From positions 37,539,165-37,603,164 of the forward strand of contig CM050690.1 in NCBI GenBank assembly GCA_027574665.1: a DNA stretch of 64,000 nucleotides. The letters run 5' to 3'. How positions within the stretch are numbered: the stretch's first letter is position 1; every line of letters begins with the position of its first letter. The position numbers and the translations under genes were made by a program. The stretch is from Rhynochetos jubatus (taxonomy: Eukaryota > Chordata > Aves > Eurypygiformes > Rhynochetidae). Below, one piece after another: positions 20,807 to 33,508 of the stretch. Under the pieces are notes generated by a model, which saw nothing but the letters and a program-made list of their open reading frames with translations, had not been told where the DNA came from and made no database searches.

Positions 20807-23800
20807 AAACATCAATGAAATATTTATTTTATTTTTTTATTAATGTTCAGAGGTATAGCAGTCGTTGGACAACTAATAGCAGTGCTATAAGATAAAACAA
20901 GCACAATATTTTGGGGAGGAAAAGGATCACACAGCTTTGTTGACTTTGGTTTTGTATTACCTGGTAAGCAGACCCCATGAAGCATTATTCTGGGAGGGGA
21001 GAGACAAGTAATGAAGAGATGAGGACACAAACTGTTGAGAATGTTTTCTACCTGTAAGGTCCCCAAAAGATTATTCACTGAAGGAATGAAGTGGCATCCC
21101 TGCAGTTGTCCTATAAAGTGACATCTTACTGTTGACCAGTTTGGCTTTTTGGTGCACTGTCACTTTCTGATACAGCTCATGTTCCTTCCTCATGTTCCTT
21201 GAAGAAACCAACAGAACAAAGTAAGGGAGAAAATGCAATTGTTTTTTCTGTGACTGCTATGATAAAGGAAGATAATTGAATATTTTTTTTCTTTTCATCC
21301 CATCTGGCCTTGTTTCCAAAGGGAATAATAACACAATAGGCAAGGCAAAATGAGAGTTTTCTGAAATGATTGCTTTCCTTAAAAGGGAGGCTAGTGAATG
21401 GTATAATGTAATCATCTTTACGCTTCTGAAAGAGAAAGAATGAAGAAATGAATAATTATATTTTTAGGATAATGCTATTAAATCTTCTCTTAACCGTGGC
21501 GTGGTTCTTGTTAGGATCACCTTCAAATTATTTTCTTTTACTGTATTTGCTTGTTGTTCTTTGTGTAAGTTACTTTGTTTGTCAAATATTATTGGAAAGA
21601 AGTAAACTGAGTAGCATCTTTCTGCTTTGAAACTGCAATACAAGGACTAGCTTTAAATCAGTGCTCAGGATTCCACAGCTCCCCTGTTATCCAGGCCACC
21701 ATGGACACTGAGCTAATGTAAATGGAAGTGGGAGCTTATACATTGCGAACTTTGAAGTGCTGAGGAACACCAACTTAGAACCAAAGCCTGACTCTTGTTT
21801 GAATTTCTCTCTGAGCAGCAGTGAACTAAGTAATAAATTCTTTTGTTTGTTCAAAGCAAACTCCATAGCACATACGTTCGTTACATCTAATTTGCTGTGA
21901 TTCATACAGTCTTTGTTATGGCTTCAATACTAACCATTTCCAAGTCAACGACCTGCTTGACTGTTGAAATATATTAATAAATTGCTCTCTAATATCACAA
22001 TCACATTTTGCTCATATAGTTTAAGTAGATCTGATAAAATGAAGACCTACTGGTTTTTAATGATTCATAAAATTCATAAATATATGTAGCTGGATAGCTT
22101 CCCTTTTGCCTCCAGAATAACTTAATATGAAAGAAAGCATACAAAGAAGGCAATGACATCTGTATGCTATTCCTTTACCTTCCTTTCATGGTTTAAGGGC
22201 AGCTGTACCACATCTTTATTGATTGATTCATAGCTAGTACTAAACACACTTTTTTTTGTCAAAAAATATTTAGTAAAGTCTGTTGTGTGTCACCAAGTTG
22301 TCTTTTTTTCCCACTGCATAAACAGGAAACCTCTCCAACTAATAGATGTTGATATCTAGCAAGTGCTGATCCATGACAGATTAGTGCTTAGCTTCTACTT
22401 GAGTGTGAGAGTCATATAAAGCCACTATTATTTTTGTTACTTTTTGATTTGTAAGGGCAGATGGTCAATTTGAACAAAAAAATGTTTCTGAACAAGTGCT
22501 CCTGTTGGAAAGAATAAAACATGAAAACTAAAATATTGTCCTGGGAAATAGTTTAGCTCTAGGTTATGCAGTGAGATATTAAATACAAGCTTTAGTTATT
22601 ATGGTTTTCCTTTTCCTTTTTAATTTCTCTAAATCAGTTCCAGGGCTAATGATTTCCTCCACTGAGGAAAGCAAGTTAGCTAATTTTTTGTAAATAGTAG
22701 TATACAAATTGTTGGCTCAAGAACTGTTTATTTAAAATGTACCTTCAAAGCCTTTGAGATTAATTTTTTTTCACTTCCTAATGTTGTACATGTACTGGGT
22801 TTAATCTAATCTCTCTAATTTAGATAGTCATCTAAGCATGCAGCTTCATTTGCAAACATCAAAGAGAGATCAGAATGTGTTTGGAATCTGTTATCCAAAA
22901 GGTGCAGATATACATTTTTTACATGCAGAATGCATGTTGTATTATCCAGCATATTGGAAGTTTACCCTGACTATGTTACTATTCTCTGGCTTCAGTTTGT
23001 TTTAATGCATTTAGACACTGTGCTTTATTTTCTTTCTTCATTTAAAAACCCTTGCATGTAGATGTCTTTGCAAAGTAAGTTTTTGGGTCAATGTCATTGA
23101 AGGAGAAAATTCTGGAAAAGTTTTTTAAACTGTTTCGGATCAGGAACCAAATATTTCTAATTACAGTACTTTACAAACATGTGTAAATATTTTCCACCTC
23201 AGCGGTATGAAGAATTACTTTTAGTCTTGTTTTGGAGACAGCAATCAACTTGCTGATGCGTCCTGAAGACTCCTGTTAGCTCGATTGTATATAAACCTAC
23301 GCACTGAGAAAGCTTGCTTGAAACATGCTTTTGGGTTTCTGCTCAGAAGGGTTCACTCGTAGCTGACATTATCTAATGTTGTGCAGGTTACCACTTTCAG
23401 TATTCTTAAAACAATGTCAAAATTTGATTCAATTAAACAAAATCTCATTCTAAAATTAAAGTCTGCTTACAATAAAAGACATAGGGAATCTGAGGAAAGA
23501 AATGACTGCTAAATAACAGGTAACTACTAAGCCATTTTACCCATGAATTTCTCCATTTTCACTTACTGAATTGATCTAGCCTCTGATATAAAGGGCTCTA
23601 AAGAAATATTTTGATTTCTTTGCTTAGCAGATGATGCGGGGGCGGGGGGGGGGGGGGAAGTGAAAGATTAGGTCGTATCGGTAACTATTGTTGCTGAAAT
23701 TTCCATTCTCTATCTTATTTAATTGCTGAAACCTAGCCGTAGCTCACAAACTTTTTTGGTTATGTATTGTAAACTTTATGTTGAGTGGCCTGTGGGCTGT

Positions 23801-26800
23801 CTCATATCTTGATGCTTTTCTGTAGTTATTACGCTTTGCATCACATCTGTTGCACGTATAAAATTTCTTGTAAATTAAGATGAAGATGTATAGATATGAC
23901 TTTATTTGCAGCACTTATTGAAAGAGTAAGCTACCTTTTCAGTATGCCTAGCGGAGTGTGGTTTTCTACCCTTGCCTTTTCCACTTTTCAGATATATTGC
24001 TTGATGTTGGACTGTTGACCACAGCTCTTTGTTCCTTTCCTATATAGGGACAATAATAGGCTTTTATGTATCTAAAATATTGTGTCTCATGAAGCCTTCC
24101 ATCAGTTTCTAAGGAAAACGGTTGGCAATATCAGTGCTGACAGTATTGTAATATATAGTTGAAGAATGGGTGTGCATTTCATTAATATGAAATATAATAT
24201 ATATTATAAATGCGGCAGCCTGTAATGAAAAAGCTGTAAAATTTGGGGTTATTTAGATCAGAATCATAGAATGATATTACAATTTCTCAGACATTCTAGC
24301 TTCCACTGTTGTGTAGTTAACCCAGAATGATAGTTACAACATAGGAAACTTTGAAATTAATTTTCTATCAATCGCTTCTATTTGCCAATTTTTCACTCAA
24401 TATATAGTTGAAAGCAGTGCATAGAGAGGGAGCATTTTCCACTAAAAAGATATACACTTAAAGCAAGTATTATCAAAAGGAGTGTGAAAAAATGTTTAAT
24501 GATGAGATGATGATTATATACCTTTCGAGTCTGCGCTTAGCACTGCAATGTTCATGTTTCAGATATGTTAAAGTTATAGGGTTTTCTCCAAAATAGAAGG
24601 AAAAATGAACAAGATTTGATAATGTGTTTAGGATCTTGTTTCTTTTAAGTTTTGTTTTAGGAATATTAAATTTGATGCCTCTTTAACTCAGGTAGTACAA
24701 ATTAAGTATGCATCCTCTTAAACAAAACCCAAAATATAAAGGCCAACTTCATTAGCTGTGATTTTGCTTCTGTTTTCTTAAATGTCCTTTTAAAAAGGTG
24801 TCCTTTTCCAGTTGATTCAATAGTTGCTATCTTGTACTTTTCTTCTTATATTCGTACTCTTCTAACAGACTCATCAAATGAAATAACACAGTGGTGACTA
24901 CCTTTCTCTAGATAGCATTCTGAACTGTGAATAGAAAAATCACCTGTGTGTGAAAATTAATTGTTACTCTTTTTTCTTGGTGGCTGGAGAGAGAGGGCTT
25001 TGCTGTCTCAACATAGTACTTTCTGCTGGTAGTAGTGGTGACTGTATACCTATTTTAAATTGAATGCAAATTCACTTATTTCATATATGTTTACACTGGT
25101 TCTATTTAACCTGCAATTTTATTGACCCAAGACTGTAACTGTGAAAAAAAAAAGTGTAATAGGAATGAAGTTCTGCAGCTTTGGTAGGCATCAGTTCCTT
25201 CTGTATGAAAACACATTGTGTGTTTTGCATTTCACTAGCAGCAAAAATGGTGTGACTGATAATGTGGGAGATGATACTGTCTATCATATTGCATATTCAC
25301 TTTATTCACTTATTTCTGGACTTCCAAGCACTGATGCTCATTCTGCAGGCAGAGCTCCCAGCATGTAATGTGGGACTGTCTCTTGAAAACTACCCTTTCC
25401 ATACTATTAGGGTTATAGGATGTTTACTACAACAGCACCGTGAGTAAGCAGGTCTTTGCAAAAAACATTGTCCACAGTGACACTGCTGTTCTTGATGACT
25501 ATCTTCTCTCATCGTTATGTCTCTTCAATGCTGTTACGTTAGGAGGTTGGATAAATCCTTAGTGAATTAGATTTCAAAACAGTATTCTAACTTTCTAAGT
25601 GAAAATTGAGTGTGCTTGTAATGAATACTAAATATGAGTTAATAAAACTTCATTAAATTTCAAGAATACATTGAGGTATTTCATCACTGAAGTTCTGTTG
25701 GGTTCCTAAGTAGTAATGCTACTCTGTATGGAAATAACTATTTCTACTATGAAAGTAGTTTAATGATGACCCCTTTTTCTCTCTCAGTGTGGACCTAGAG
25801 CTGAAACAGTTTACTGGAGATACCTTCATTTTCTATCTTCAAATGGAAGCTATTCCATGGAAGAAAAAACTCTTGTAAAATAACATCTAAATACAAAGGA
25901 AGAGCGGGTTTCTATATGTGTTATCTATTTGTAATGTTTTGTGGTTTCACTGCTAGTCCCGCGTGTCCTGTAGTTAATTTATTTTAATTGTGATTACTTC
26001 TCCTACTGCTCGTACTGGTGCCCATCTTTTGCTGAAAAACCATTAGAGCTTTATACAGAATATCTTGGAAGCATCTATAGTTAGCCACCTGTTGGGAATC
26101 GCAGGGAACACTAACTGAAAAGCAAAACACTTTAAATAAATAAAAATGTGTGTCACAAAACAAGCGTTTTTGGTTTTAAATGTTTTCTACCTGTATTTTG
26201 CCAAGGTAATTGTGCCAACTGCTTATCCATATTCATAATATGTATTTTAAAAACAAGTGAATTCCAAACGTGATATATTTTCTTTGGTAGGAAAGGCTAA
26301 ACAATTCATTTTAGCATGTAGGACATATCCATTTCACAATTCCTAGCTTTACATTTGAAATGAAAATGTGTTTTGTATAAAAACATGGCATTCATTACCC
26401 AAGCTGGAAGCTTTTATGCTTAACTTTGTTTTACTGTTACTTCACAATCTGAAAGCCACATGTCAGCCTGTGTTTCCCCTGAGGTAGCGCCTTCTGTGAC
26501 GCTGTGCTATGTAACTCCACGTGGAAGCTGGTGTCTCTTACTTGACAGATGCATCGGGGGACTAAGCTCCAGCTGAAATTCTTAACTACTTGCGTAATGT
26601 GTGCCAAGACAAGGAGTTTGCAAACCTACATTTGGGATGACTTCCCACCAATCCCATAGTGCAGAGTTGCCAGGCCTTTACTCTGCTTGTGTATTACTGT
26701 ACTATATAGTTTCCTTTCTTTTTTTTTTTCCTCTTTCCCTGTAGTCATAGAGCAGTGTAACAACTGAGTAGTGAAAGCAAAGTTTATTTCACTGGTTATT

Positions 26801-27663
26801 AAATTACTTTGTTTTTCATTTGTAACTTTTGCAGTGTCAAGCCTTTAAAATTGTTTCCCACTGCTTTACCTGTGACATCTTGCCATCTGCATGTACAGCT
26901 GTATCCACAGATTGCTGTAAAATGACTCCTGAAAAATTCAGTTCCTACTGCCAAGAGGAAAAAGTAAAGGAGCAAATATGTTGCTCAGAATTACGAGCTG
27001 ACCTGAGCTCTGGGAATCTCTCCCTGTGTTTAAATTGGTCATAATTTGCCCTGCAAAACAATTGAGGCCCTATAAAATCTCAGGATGGCAGTTCATTTAG
27101 GTTAGAGCTGACTACCATCCTGTTACCACATGAGACAGAGATTTCAAACCTCTGTTCTCATTTTGAAAATGTTTGCATGCTGAAACTCCAGATAAGTGGG
27201 TTAAAGCCAGTTCTAACAGATTTAGGGATATGGCCTCTATATAATGCCAGTAGGCCAAGTGAAATTTAGGGGAATGTAGATATTAAGGTGATGCAAGAGC
27301 CTTTTTTACATCAGTGTGCTTTGTTAAAATAAAATTAATCATTAAATGGGTTTGTTTTAAAGGCCAACAGTGTCATACAAAATTGTTTTCCATTTTAACA
27401 TGAAATAGTCTGCATTTGTACTTGGCAAAGTATGCTATTTAGTGTTTTCAAACTTAATGCAGCAGAAATTTCTTTTAATGAGATATACTTACCTAAGTAA
27501 AAAAAGAAAAAAATAGTTTGAAGTTGTTTTATGTTGCACTATTGTGTCTTGGGTTTATTCTTGATTTTTATCAATGTAGTCTTCAACAATGTTAAATATG
27601 GTAAACCCTCATACATTAAATCCTGCAGTTCTCATCCGCTAATGGTTTTTAATACCTAGATGT
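20807..27663. other. Long AT-rich non-coding stretch
   Basis: About 6.9 kb without a recognisable gene or full repeat. It contains a 14-G run at 23,644-23,657 and an AT-rich patch near 24,180-24,210. Around 25,788 there is a possible terminal exon: acceptor ctttttctctctcag, two short open frames ending at 25,878 and 25,883, and AATAAA at 26,135 and 26,139. The peptide is not recognised. A 14-base CR1-tail-like string at 24,261 is too short to call. Confidence 0.4.
23644..23657 (+). repeat. 14-base G homopolymer
   Basis: An uninterrupted run of 14 G follows gggggc, so 19 of 20 bases from 23,638 are G. It is a candidate for polymorphic length and sequencing error. Confidence 0.9.
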
Positions 27664-28566
27664 TTCATAGAAACAGAACAGTTTGGGTTGGAAGGAACCT
27701 TAAGGATCATATAGTTCCAATCCCCCTGCCATGGACAGGGACACCCTCCACTAGGTCAAGTTGCTCAAAGCCTCATCCAGCCTGGCCTTGAAGACAGCCA
27801 GGGATGGGGCATCCGCAGCTTCTCTGGGCAACCTGTTGGGAGAGGGAGAATCCCCGCCTGCAACCTGCTGGCCACACTTCTCCTGATACAGCCCAGGACA
27901 CAGTTGGCTTTCCGGGCTGCCAGCGCACACTGCCGGCTCATGTCCAGCTTTTCATCCCCCAGTACCCCCAGCTCCTTCTCCTCAGGGCTGCTCTTGGTCC
28001 ATTCTCTGCCCAGCCTGTACTTGTGCTTGGGATTGCCCCAACCCAGGTGCAGGACCTTGCACTTGGCCCTGTTGAACTTCATATGGTTGGTAGTGGCCCA
28101 CCACTCCAGCCTGTCCAGGTCCCTCTGGATGTCATCCCTTCTCTCCGGCATGTCAAACGCACCACACAGCTTGCTGTCATTGGCAAACTTACTGAGGGTG
28201 CACTCAGTCCCACTGTTCATGTCACTGACATAGATGTTAAACAGTATTGGTCCCGAATACCAAGTCCTGAGGAACACCACTCGTCACTGGTCTCCACTCA
28301 GACATCGAGCCATTGACCACAACTCTCTGTTACCATCCATCCAGTTCTTCATCCACTGAGTGGTCCATCCATCAAACCCACGTCTCTCCAATTTAGAGAC
28401 AAGGTGTCGTGCGGGACAGCATCGAAGGCTTTGCACAAGTCCAGGAAGATGACACTGGTTGCCCATCCTCTATCCACCAAGGTTGTGACCTCATCATAGA
28501 AGGCCACCAGATCCGTCAGGCACGAACTGCCCTTGGTAAAGCCATGTTGGCTGTCAATAATCACCT
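27664..28566 (-). repeat. CR1 LINE, RT part with internal 3' deletion, minus strand
   Basis: This is the reverse complement of CR1 with its tail at the left (27,664). On the minus strand it reads from the finger/palm region ('[20 protein letters not shown]', '[13 protein letters not shown]') through the degraded active-site region 'KFANDSKL', where CR1 normally has FADD, to '[16 protein letters not shown]'. At about 27,837 the 3' half jumps from 'gggcaacctgtt' directly to 'gggagagggagaatccccgc', so several hundred bases of 3' sequence are deleted compared with the copy at 61.7 kb. It is not functional. Confidence 0.93.
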
Positions 28567-29178
28567 TCAATTTGAAAATACCAGTTTAAGCTCTGGGAAT
28601 CATAAACAAGGGATCTTTTGGGGATTGCATGTTACTCTGAGTGTTTTACTTGCCTACGTGGAGAAGCAGTTGATGCTCTGTCTGTGAAATGCAGACTAAA
28701 CAGATGAACCTGATTAGCACTTGCAGTCTTTTTATTGCAAATCATGTGTATAAAGTGTTTCATATTTCTGAGTTTGTATCTGAGTTAGAGGTACACACAC
28801 TGAATACAAAGCAGAATTTATTGGTTTTGATCATTTGACAGTTTTTATTAGGGCCAGTTTCAAGGAGATTAATAAGTAAATTTTATCTTAATTGTGTAAT
28901 TTGTGTAAGTACATATCTAGCGTCTGTTAAATCAACTGAATTCTTTCCACTGTGCTGTGTATGCTTTGAATTTAGAGTGCAATCCCTAACTAGCATCTGT
29001 TTTACCTCATAATTTACCATTGCCAGGAGTAATTGTGAGGCTATATGCTGGAATAAAGTACATATTTTATCACTTTTTACTAAGTAAAACTCATCTGTCT
29101 CAGAGTTGTCTGTGTTCACATGTGCGGTTCAGGGAGATGGGTGGAGATATTCTTTTCATGCTCATGTGTTACAAATAG
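28567..29178. other. Unassigned non-coding stretch
   Basis: AT-rich DNA lies between two oppositely oriented CR1 copies. I see no gene. Confidence 0.4.
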
Positions 29179-29788
29179 TCTGGGCTGTGTCAAAAGAAGC
29201 CTGACCAGCAGGGCAGGGGAGGTGATTCACCCCTCTACTCCACTCTGGTGAGACCCCACCTGGAGTACTGTGTCCAGCCCTGGGGCCCCCAACATCAGAA
29301 GGATATCGACCGGTTGGAGTGAGTCCAGAGGAGGCCACGAAGATGCTCAGAGGGCTGGACCACCTCTGCTATGGGGACAGGCTGAGAGAACTGGGCTTGT
29401 TCAGCCTGGAGAAGAGAAGGCTCCAGCGAGATCTTATCGCAGCCTTCCAGTACCTGAAGGGTTTACAAGGAAGCTGGGGGCAAGGACTTTTTACAAGGGC
29501 CTGTAGTGACAGGAGAAGGGGTAATGGCTTTAAACTGAAAATGAGTGCATTCAGATTAGATATCAGGAAGAAATTCTTCACGGAGAGGGTGGTGAGGCAC
29601 TGAAACATGTTGCCCAGAGAAGCTGTAGATGCCCCATCCCTGGCTGTCTTCCAGGTTAGGCTGGATGAGGCTTTGAGCAACCTGGTCTAGTGGAAGGTGT
29701 CCCTGCCCATGGCAGGGGGGTTGGAACTAAATGGTCTTTAAGATGGTTTCCCTTCCAACCTAAACCATTTCATGAATCTATGATTCTA
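29179..29788 (+). repeat. CR1 LINE 3' portion
   Basis: This is a 5'-truncated CR1 in plus orientation, beginning 'gtctgggctgtgtcaaaaga' in the ORF2 C-terminal region. It runs through 'cctggagaagagaaggctcc' and 'ggtggtgaggcactgaaaca' to the tail 'catgaatctatgattcta'. The frame at 29,319-29,603 ('[20 protein letters not shown]') is a remnant of ORF2. Confidence 0.92.
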
Positions 29789-32061
29789 ATAAATACTTTG
29801 CTCAAGAAATTTTCTGAAGGAAGGACCTTTGGTAAAAATATTCTCAGAAACTCCTATGAAGGCTGCTTTCATTAAATGAAGTGGTTGTAACTCAGGTTAC
29901 CTGGAAGCTACAGAAAACCCCTGCTGTGGACTTCAGTATTAGTATGATTTTCCTGAGAACACTTTTGCTTGACTACCTATTTGAACTGTCTGCTTCTTTA
30001 TGACTGCTCTTTTTTTGTTGGGCCACCCATTAAACCATTTCTACCTCCCTGGTAAATGACTGAAGAAATAATCTTTACCAAATGTATCTTGTCTCTTAAA
30101 CTGTTGTTTGACTGTTTATCAGCTACTTCTGGGTCTGGAGTAGGGTTTTGTAGTTGTTTTGTAACTGCTATACATAATGCACACTTAAAAGGTTAGCTAT
30201 AGTGTTGTTACATGTAACTGTAAGGGCCTGTGTGGGTCTGGAAACTACATTTTTCCTCACTGCAAACCATAATCTCTGAGTTATAGTAATTTCCTTAGAG
30301 GGACTGAAACTGCATTTCAGGAACACTTGATTAATTCTCATCTTTGTCTCTTTGATAAGATCCATCCAGCTGTGCTCAGTTTAACACAACAGCCACAGGA
30401 AAGCAAATATTAACAGGCTGACATATGTTTATATTCTCTGGGGGCTAGGGTATGAAAGCCAATTCTTAATGTGAGTTCTTTTACTCTTTTTTGGGGGGAG
30501 GAGTGGGAGGCATCTATTGCTTTGTACTTTGAGTTAAAAAGTTAATAACAACTGTTTTGTTTCCAGGTTACAGTGGTTTTGATTAAGCTCACTGTCCCAG
30601 ATCCTGTTTAGGTTTTTTGCCCGTATACATGGATGTATATTACTGTATTTCAAATGGATTTATATTATTGGGTGTGCATGCTACTGGATATAATCACTTT
30701 TTAAATTCCCGTAAGAAATTTATAGTAGTTTCTTCTTATACTTTAAATCTTTTGAGAAGTTCATCAGCCTCCTGAGTGCCCTTGAAAAATGGTAACCTTT
30801 CATAATATACCTGTATTTCTTAGCTAAGGTGTAAGTTTGCACACCAACATCTATCTCAGTATTAATCTTAGTATTTACATAACAAATATGTGTTCTATGA
30901 GGGCTTTCAGCTGTTAAAATTAAGTGTAAGAAAAATTCAGTACAAGTAGCTGGTTTTTGGCTCCTGCTTAGGTTCTTAGCATTAAACTCATATCCAATTT
31001 CTTAGTTATGCCCTACAAGATCCTGGTTTATCTGAGGTTTGGTAATGGTTGTAGGTTTAAAGCCTGAGTCTGAACTTAAGAGTTTGAACCTAAACCACAT
31101 TGCATAGCTATGTGTTTGGTGCTAGCAGCTGTGGAGAGTGGTGTTAAGCGTAAGGGACACTGAAAGCCTGAAGGATGGTGTTAACTAAATAGGTACAAGC
31201 GTTACATAATTTGCCACTTTGTGGCAGTACCAGTTGGGTTTGTTAAAAATCAGGAAAAATACTCATTTTGAAAGCACATTTTCTGGGATTTATTACTGCT
31301 CGTTTCTAACACTTTCTATAACAGTGCAAAGACCACGGTTATCAGCTTGTCCTTGCAGTGGAAGATCATCATATTGTACAAGGCTTGCGGTTGTAAATAA
31401 TGGCTGTCATGCTATGATGTTAAAGTTTGAGGCTATCTAAGGTAACATTCAGAGCTTGCTTATACCTATATTAATGCATTTTGTGTATGGATTTATCTTC
31501 ATTCACTTTCTCTTTCTCAGAAGTATTTAGAAAAGAAAGTTGCTGATTCAGGGAGAATTAAAAAAAAAAAAAAACCAAAGCAAAAAAAAACCCCAAAAGC
31601 AACAAAGAAAGAGAAGTGGAGAATGAGGACAGTCTTTATAATTGGCAGTTAAAATTAGTTGTTTGTCTGACTAGGAACAAAGTTTGTTTCTGGCGATCCA
31701 TAATCTTATGGGCAGACTCCAAAATACCTACCTGCTATCTTTTCTGATATGAAGTCAGTGCTTTTAGACTTCTTTGACCAACAGCAACTAAATAATACTG
31801 CTTATCAAAAAAATCTGTAGGAGAATAACAGAAAATCTGCAAACTGTGGTCCAAAATCTACACTGAATTTGGGTGGTATGTAGAACTGGATGCACAACAG
31901 CTGTGCTTTCATCCCACTCAGCCTCTTAGGAGACTGTTTCCATTTAGTCACCACTCCTTGTCTAAGTAACATCCTATTCTATCCATCTCCTAGAGCTGTG
32001 CAGGATTGGTGGCATTCAGGATCTTCTTTTGTCCTTCTTGGGTTACAAAAGAAAAACGTGG
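29789..32061. other. AT-rich non-coding stretch
   Basis: No gene was recognised. An A/C-rich tract lies at 31,560-31,611. The frames are short and carry no motif. Confidence 0.45.
31560..31611 (+). repeat. A-rich tract interrupted by CC
   Basis: Poly-A blocks are broken by CC, CCCC and GC. They resemble the tracts at 6.8, 41.0 and 48.6 kb. No element that could own it as a poly(A) tail can be read to its left. Confidence 0.7.
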
Positions 32062-32560
32062 TGTACAGGGGGGTACATGATGCACAGGAGAGTTATGTAA
32101 AGGCATACACCCTAGGAGATGACTTCAAGGATAGCCTTCCCCACTGTGACTGTTGCATCCTGAAGAAATGCAGATAAACCAGCAGACACCAGGAAAGGGA
32201 ATTTGAGGAATTCTACAAACAGAACAATGGGCCAAGACAAGACCATATAAAAGACCCAAAGTTCCTGGGAAGGTCTCTAAGAGACACCTCTTCAACAACC
32301 ACTCAGAACCACCAGGGAACCCCTTGGAAGCCTCCCATGAGACCCAGGCCACATGGTACTGACTAAATGAATATGTATAATTAATGTACAGGTATGTAAC
32401 AGGGGGATATAAGCTCAGACTGATGCAACATACGGTATGCATGAGAGGCGGGACTATCCCCGGTGAATCCGTTGCTGCTATAAAGAATGCCTGCTCTTTA
32501 AAACCACATTGGTGCTAAAGAGTTAAGAGTTCTTTCTGACTTCTTTGGTAACTCTTGTCA
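32062..32560 (+). mobile_element. Probable solo LTR of an ERVL-like element
   Basis: The right half has avian LTR character: 'aatgaatatgtataattaat', 'ggggatataagctcagactg' with a TATA-type box, 'gcgggactatccccggtgaa', then 'gctgctataaagaatgcctg' and 'ctctttaaaaccacattggt', ending ..actcttgtca. I take TGTACAGG at 32,062 as the left edge. The right edge is fairly clear but the left is a guess. No target duplication is visible. No viral coding sequence is present. Confidence 0.6.
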
Positions 32561-32714
32561 CCCAAATAGCCTTTTCAAGCCCAGTATTATTTTAGCTCAG
32601 TGGAAATTCTATATGAGGTGCCCCTGCCTCTGGGCATAGGGTTTCACTCAACTTCCAGATTCTCCCTACCACACTACCGTGTTATTTTGGACTGTGTTTT
32701 TATCCACCCAGTGA

Positions 32715-33508
32715 CAGAATCAGAGAGTCACTGAGGTTGGGAGGGACCTCTGGAATTTGTATTGCCCATGCCCCTGCTCAAAGCAGGGTTTCCTAGAGCA
32801 GACCACTCAGGGCTGTGTCCAGTTGGGTTTTGAACATCCTCCAAAGGCAGAGACAACCTCCCCGGACAGACTGACTGCAGGTTAAGTCACCTTCACATTA
32901 AAAAAAGTTTTCTTGTGTTTAAACAGAATTTCTTATATGCCAGTCAGTCTTCATTTCCTCCTGCCATTGGGCACCACTAGGAAAGTCTAGCTCCATCTTC
33001 TTTACTCACCATCAGATACTTATGCACACTGATAAGACCCACCCTGAGATTACTCCTTCCTACGGGAAACAATCACAGCTCTCATCCTCTCCTCATTTGA
33101 GAGATGCTTCATCTTAGGGGGCCTGCATGGGACTCACCCCAGTGTGGTTATATCTCTGTTATAATGTGGAGCCCAGACCTTCACCCTGCACTCTATGTGC
33201 TTTGCCAGTGCTGACTGGAGCAGAAAAATTACCTCCCTCAACCTGCTGGCTGCACTCCTTATGCAGCTCAGCAGGCTGTTGGCTCATGTTCAACGCAGTG
33301 TCTACCAGGACCCCAGGGTCTTTTCTGTCATGCTACTTTCCAGATGGCCAGCCCCCAGCATGTACACATGTCTGGGGCTGTTTCTTCCCAAGTGCAGAAC
33401 TTTGCATTTCGCCACGGAATTGCCCTGATTCTCTAGCCTGTCAAAGCACCTCTGAATGGCAACACAGCCATCTAGTGCATCAGGTTTTCCACTGCTTTCC
33501 AAATTGTA
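32715..33508 (-). repeat. Old CR1 LINE, minus strand
   Basis: It starts with the reverse-complement tail 'agaatcagagagtcactgag' and follows the CR1 3' region and the end of ORF2 in reverse ('tgctcaaagcagggtttcct', 'agagacaacctccccggaca', 'aagtgcagaactttgcattt'). On the minus strand 33,302-33,502 reads '[20 protein letters not shown]'. Many substitutions show that it is older than the 10.6/17.3 kb group and of a different subfamily. Confidence 0.88.

Noticed and set aside
24261-24274. CR1-tail-like string gaatcatagaatga
   Set aside because: It is only 14 bases long, with no CR1 body on either side.
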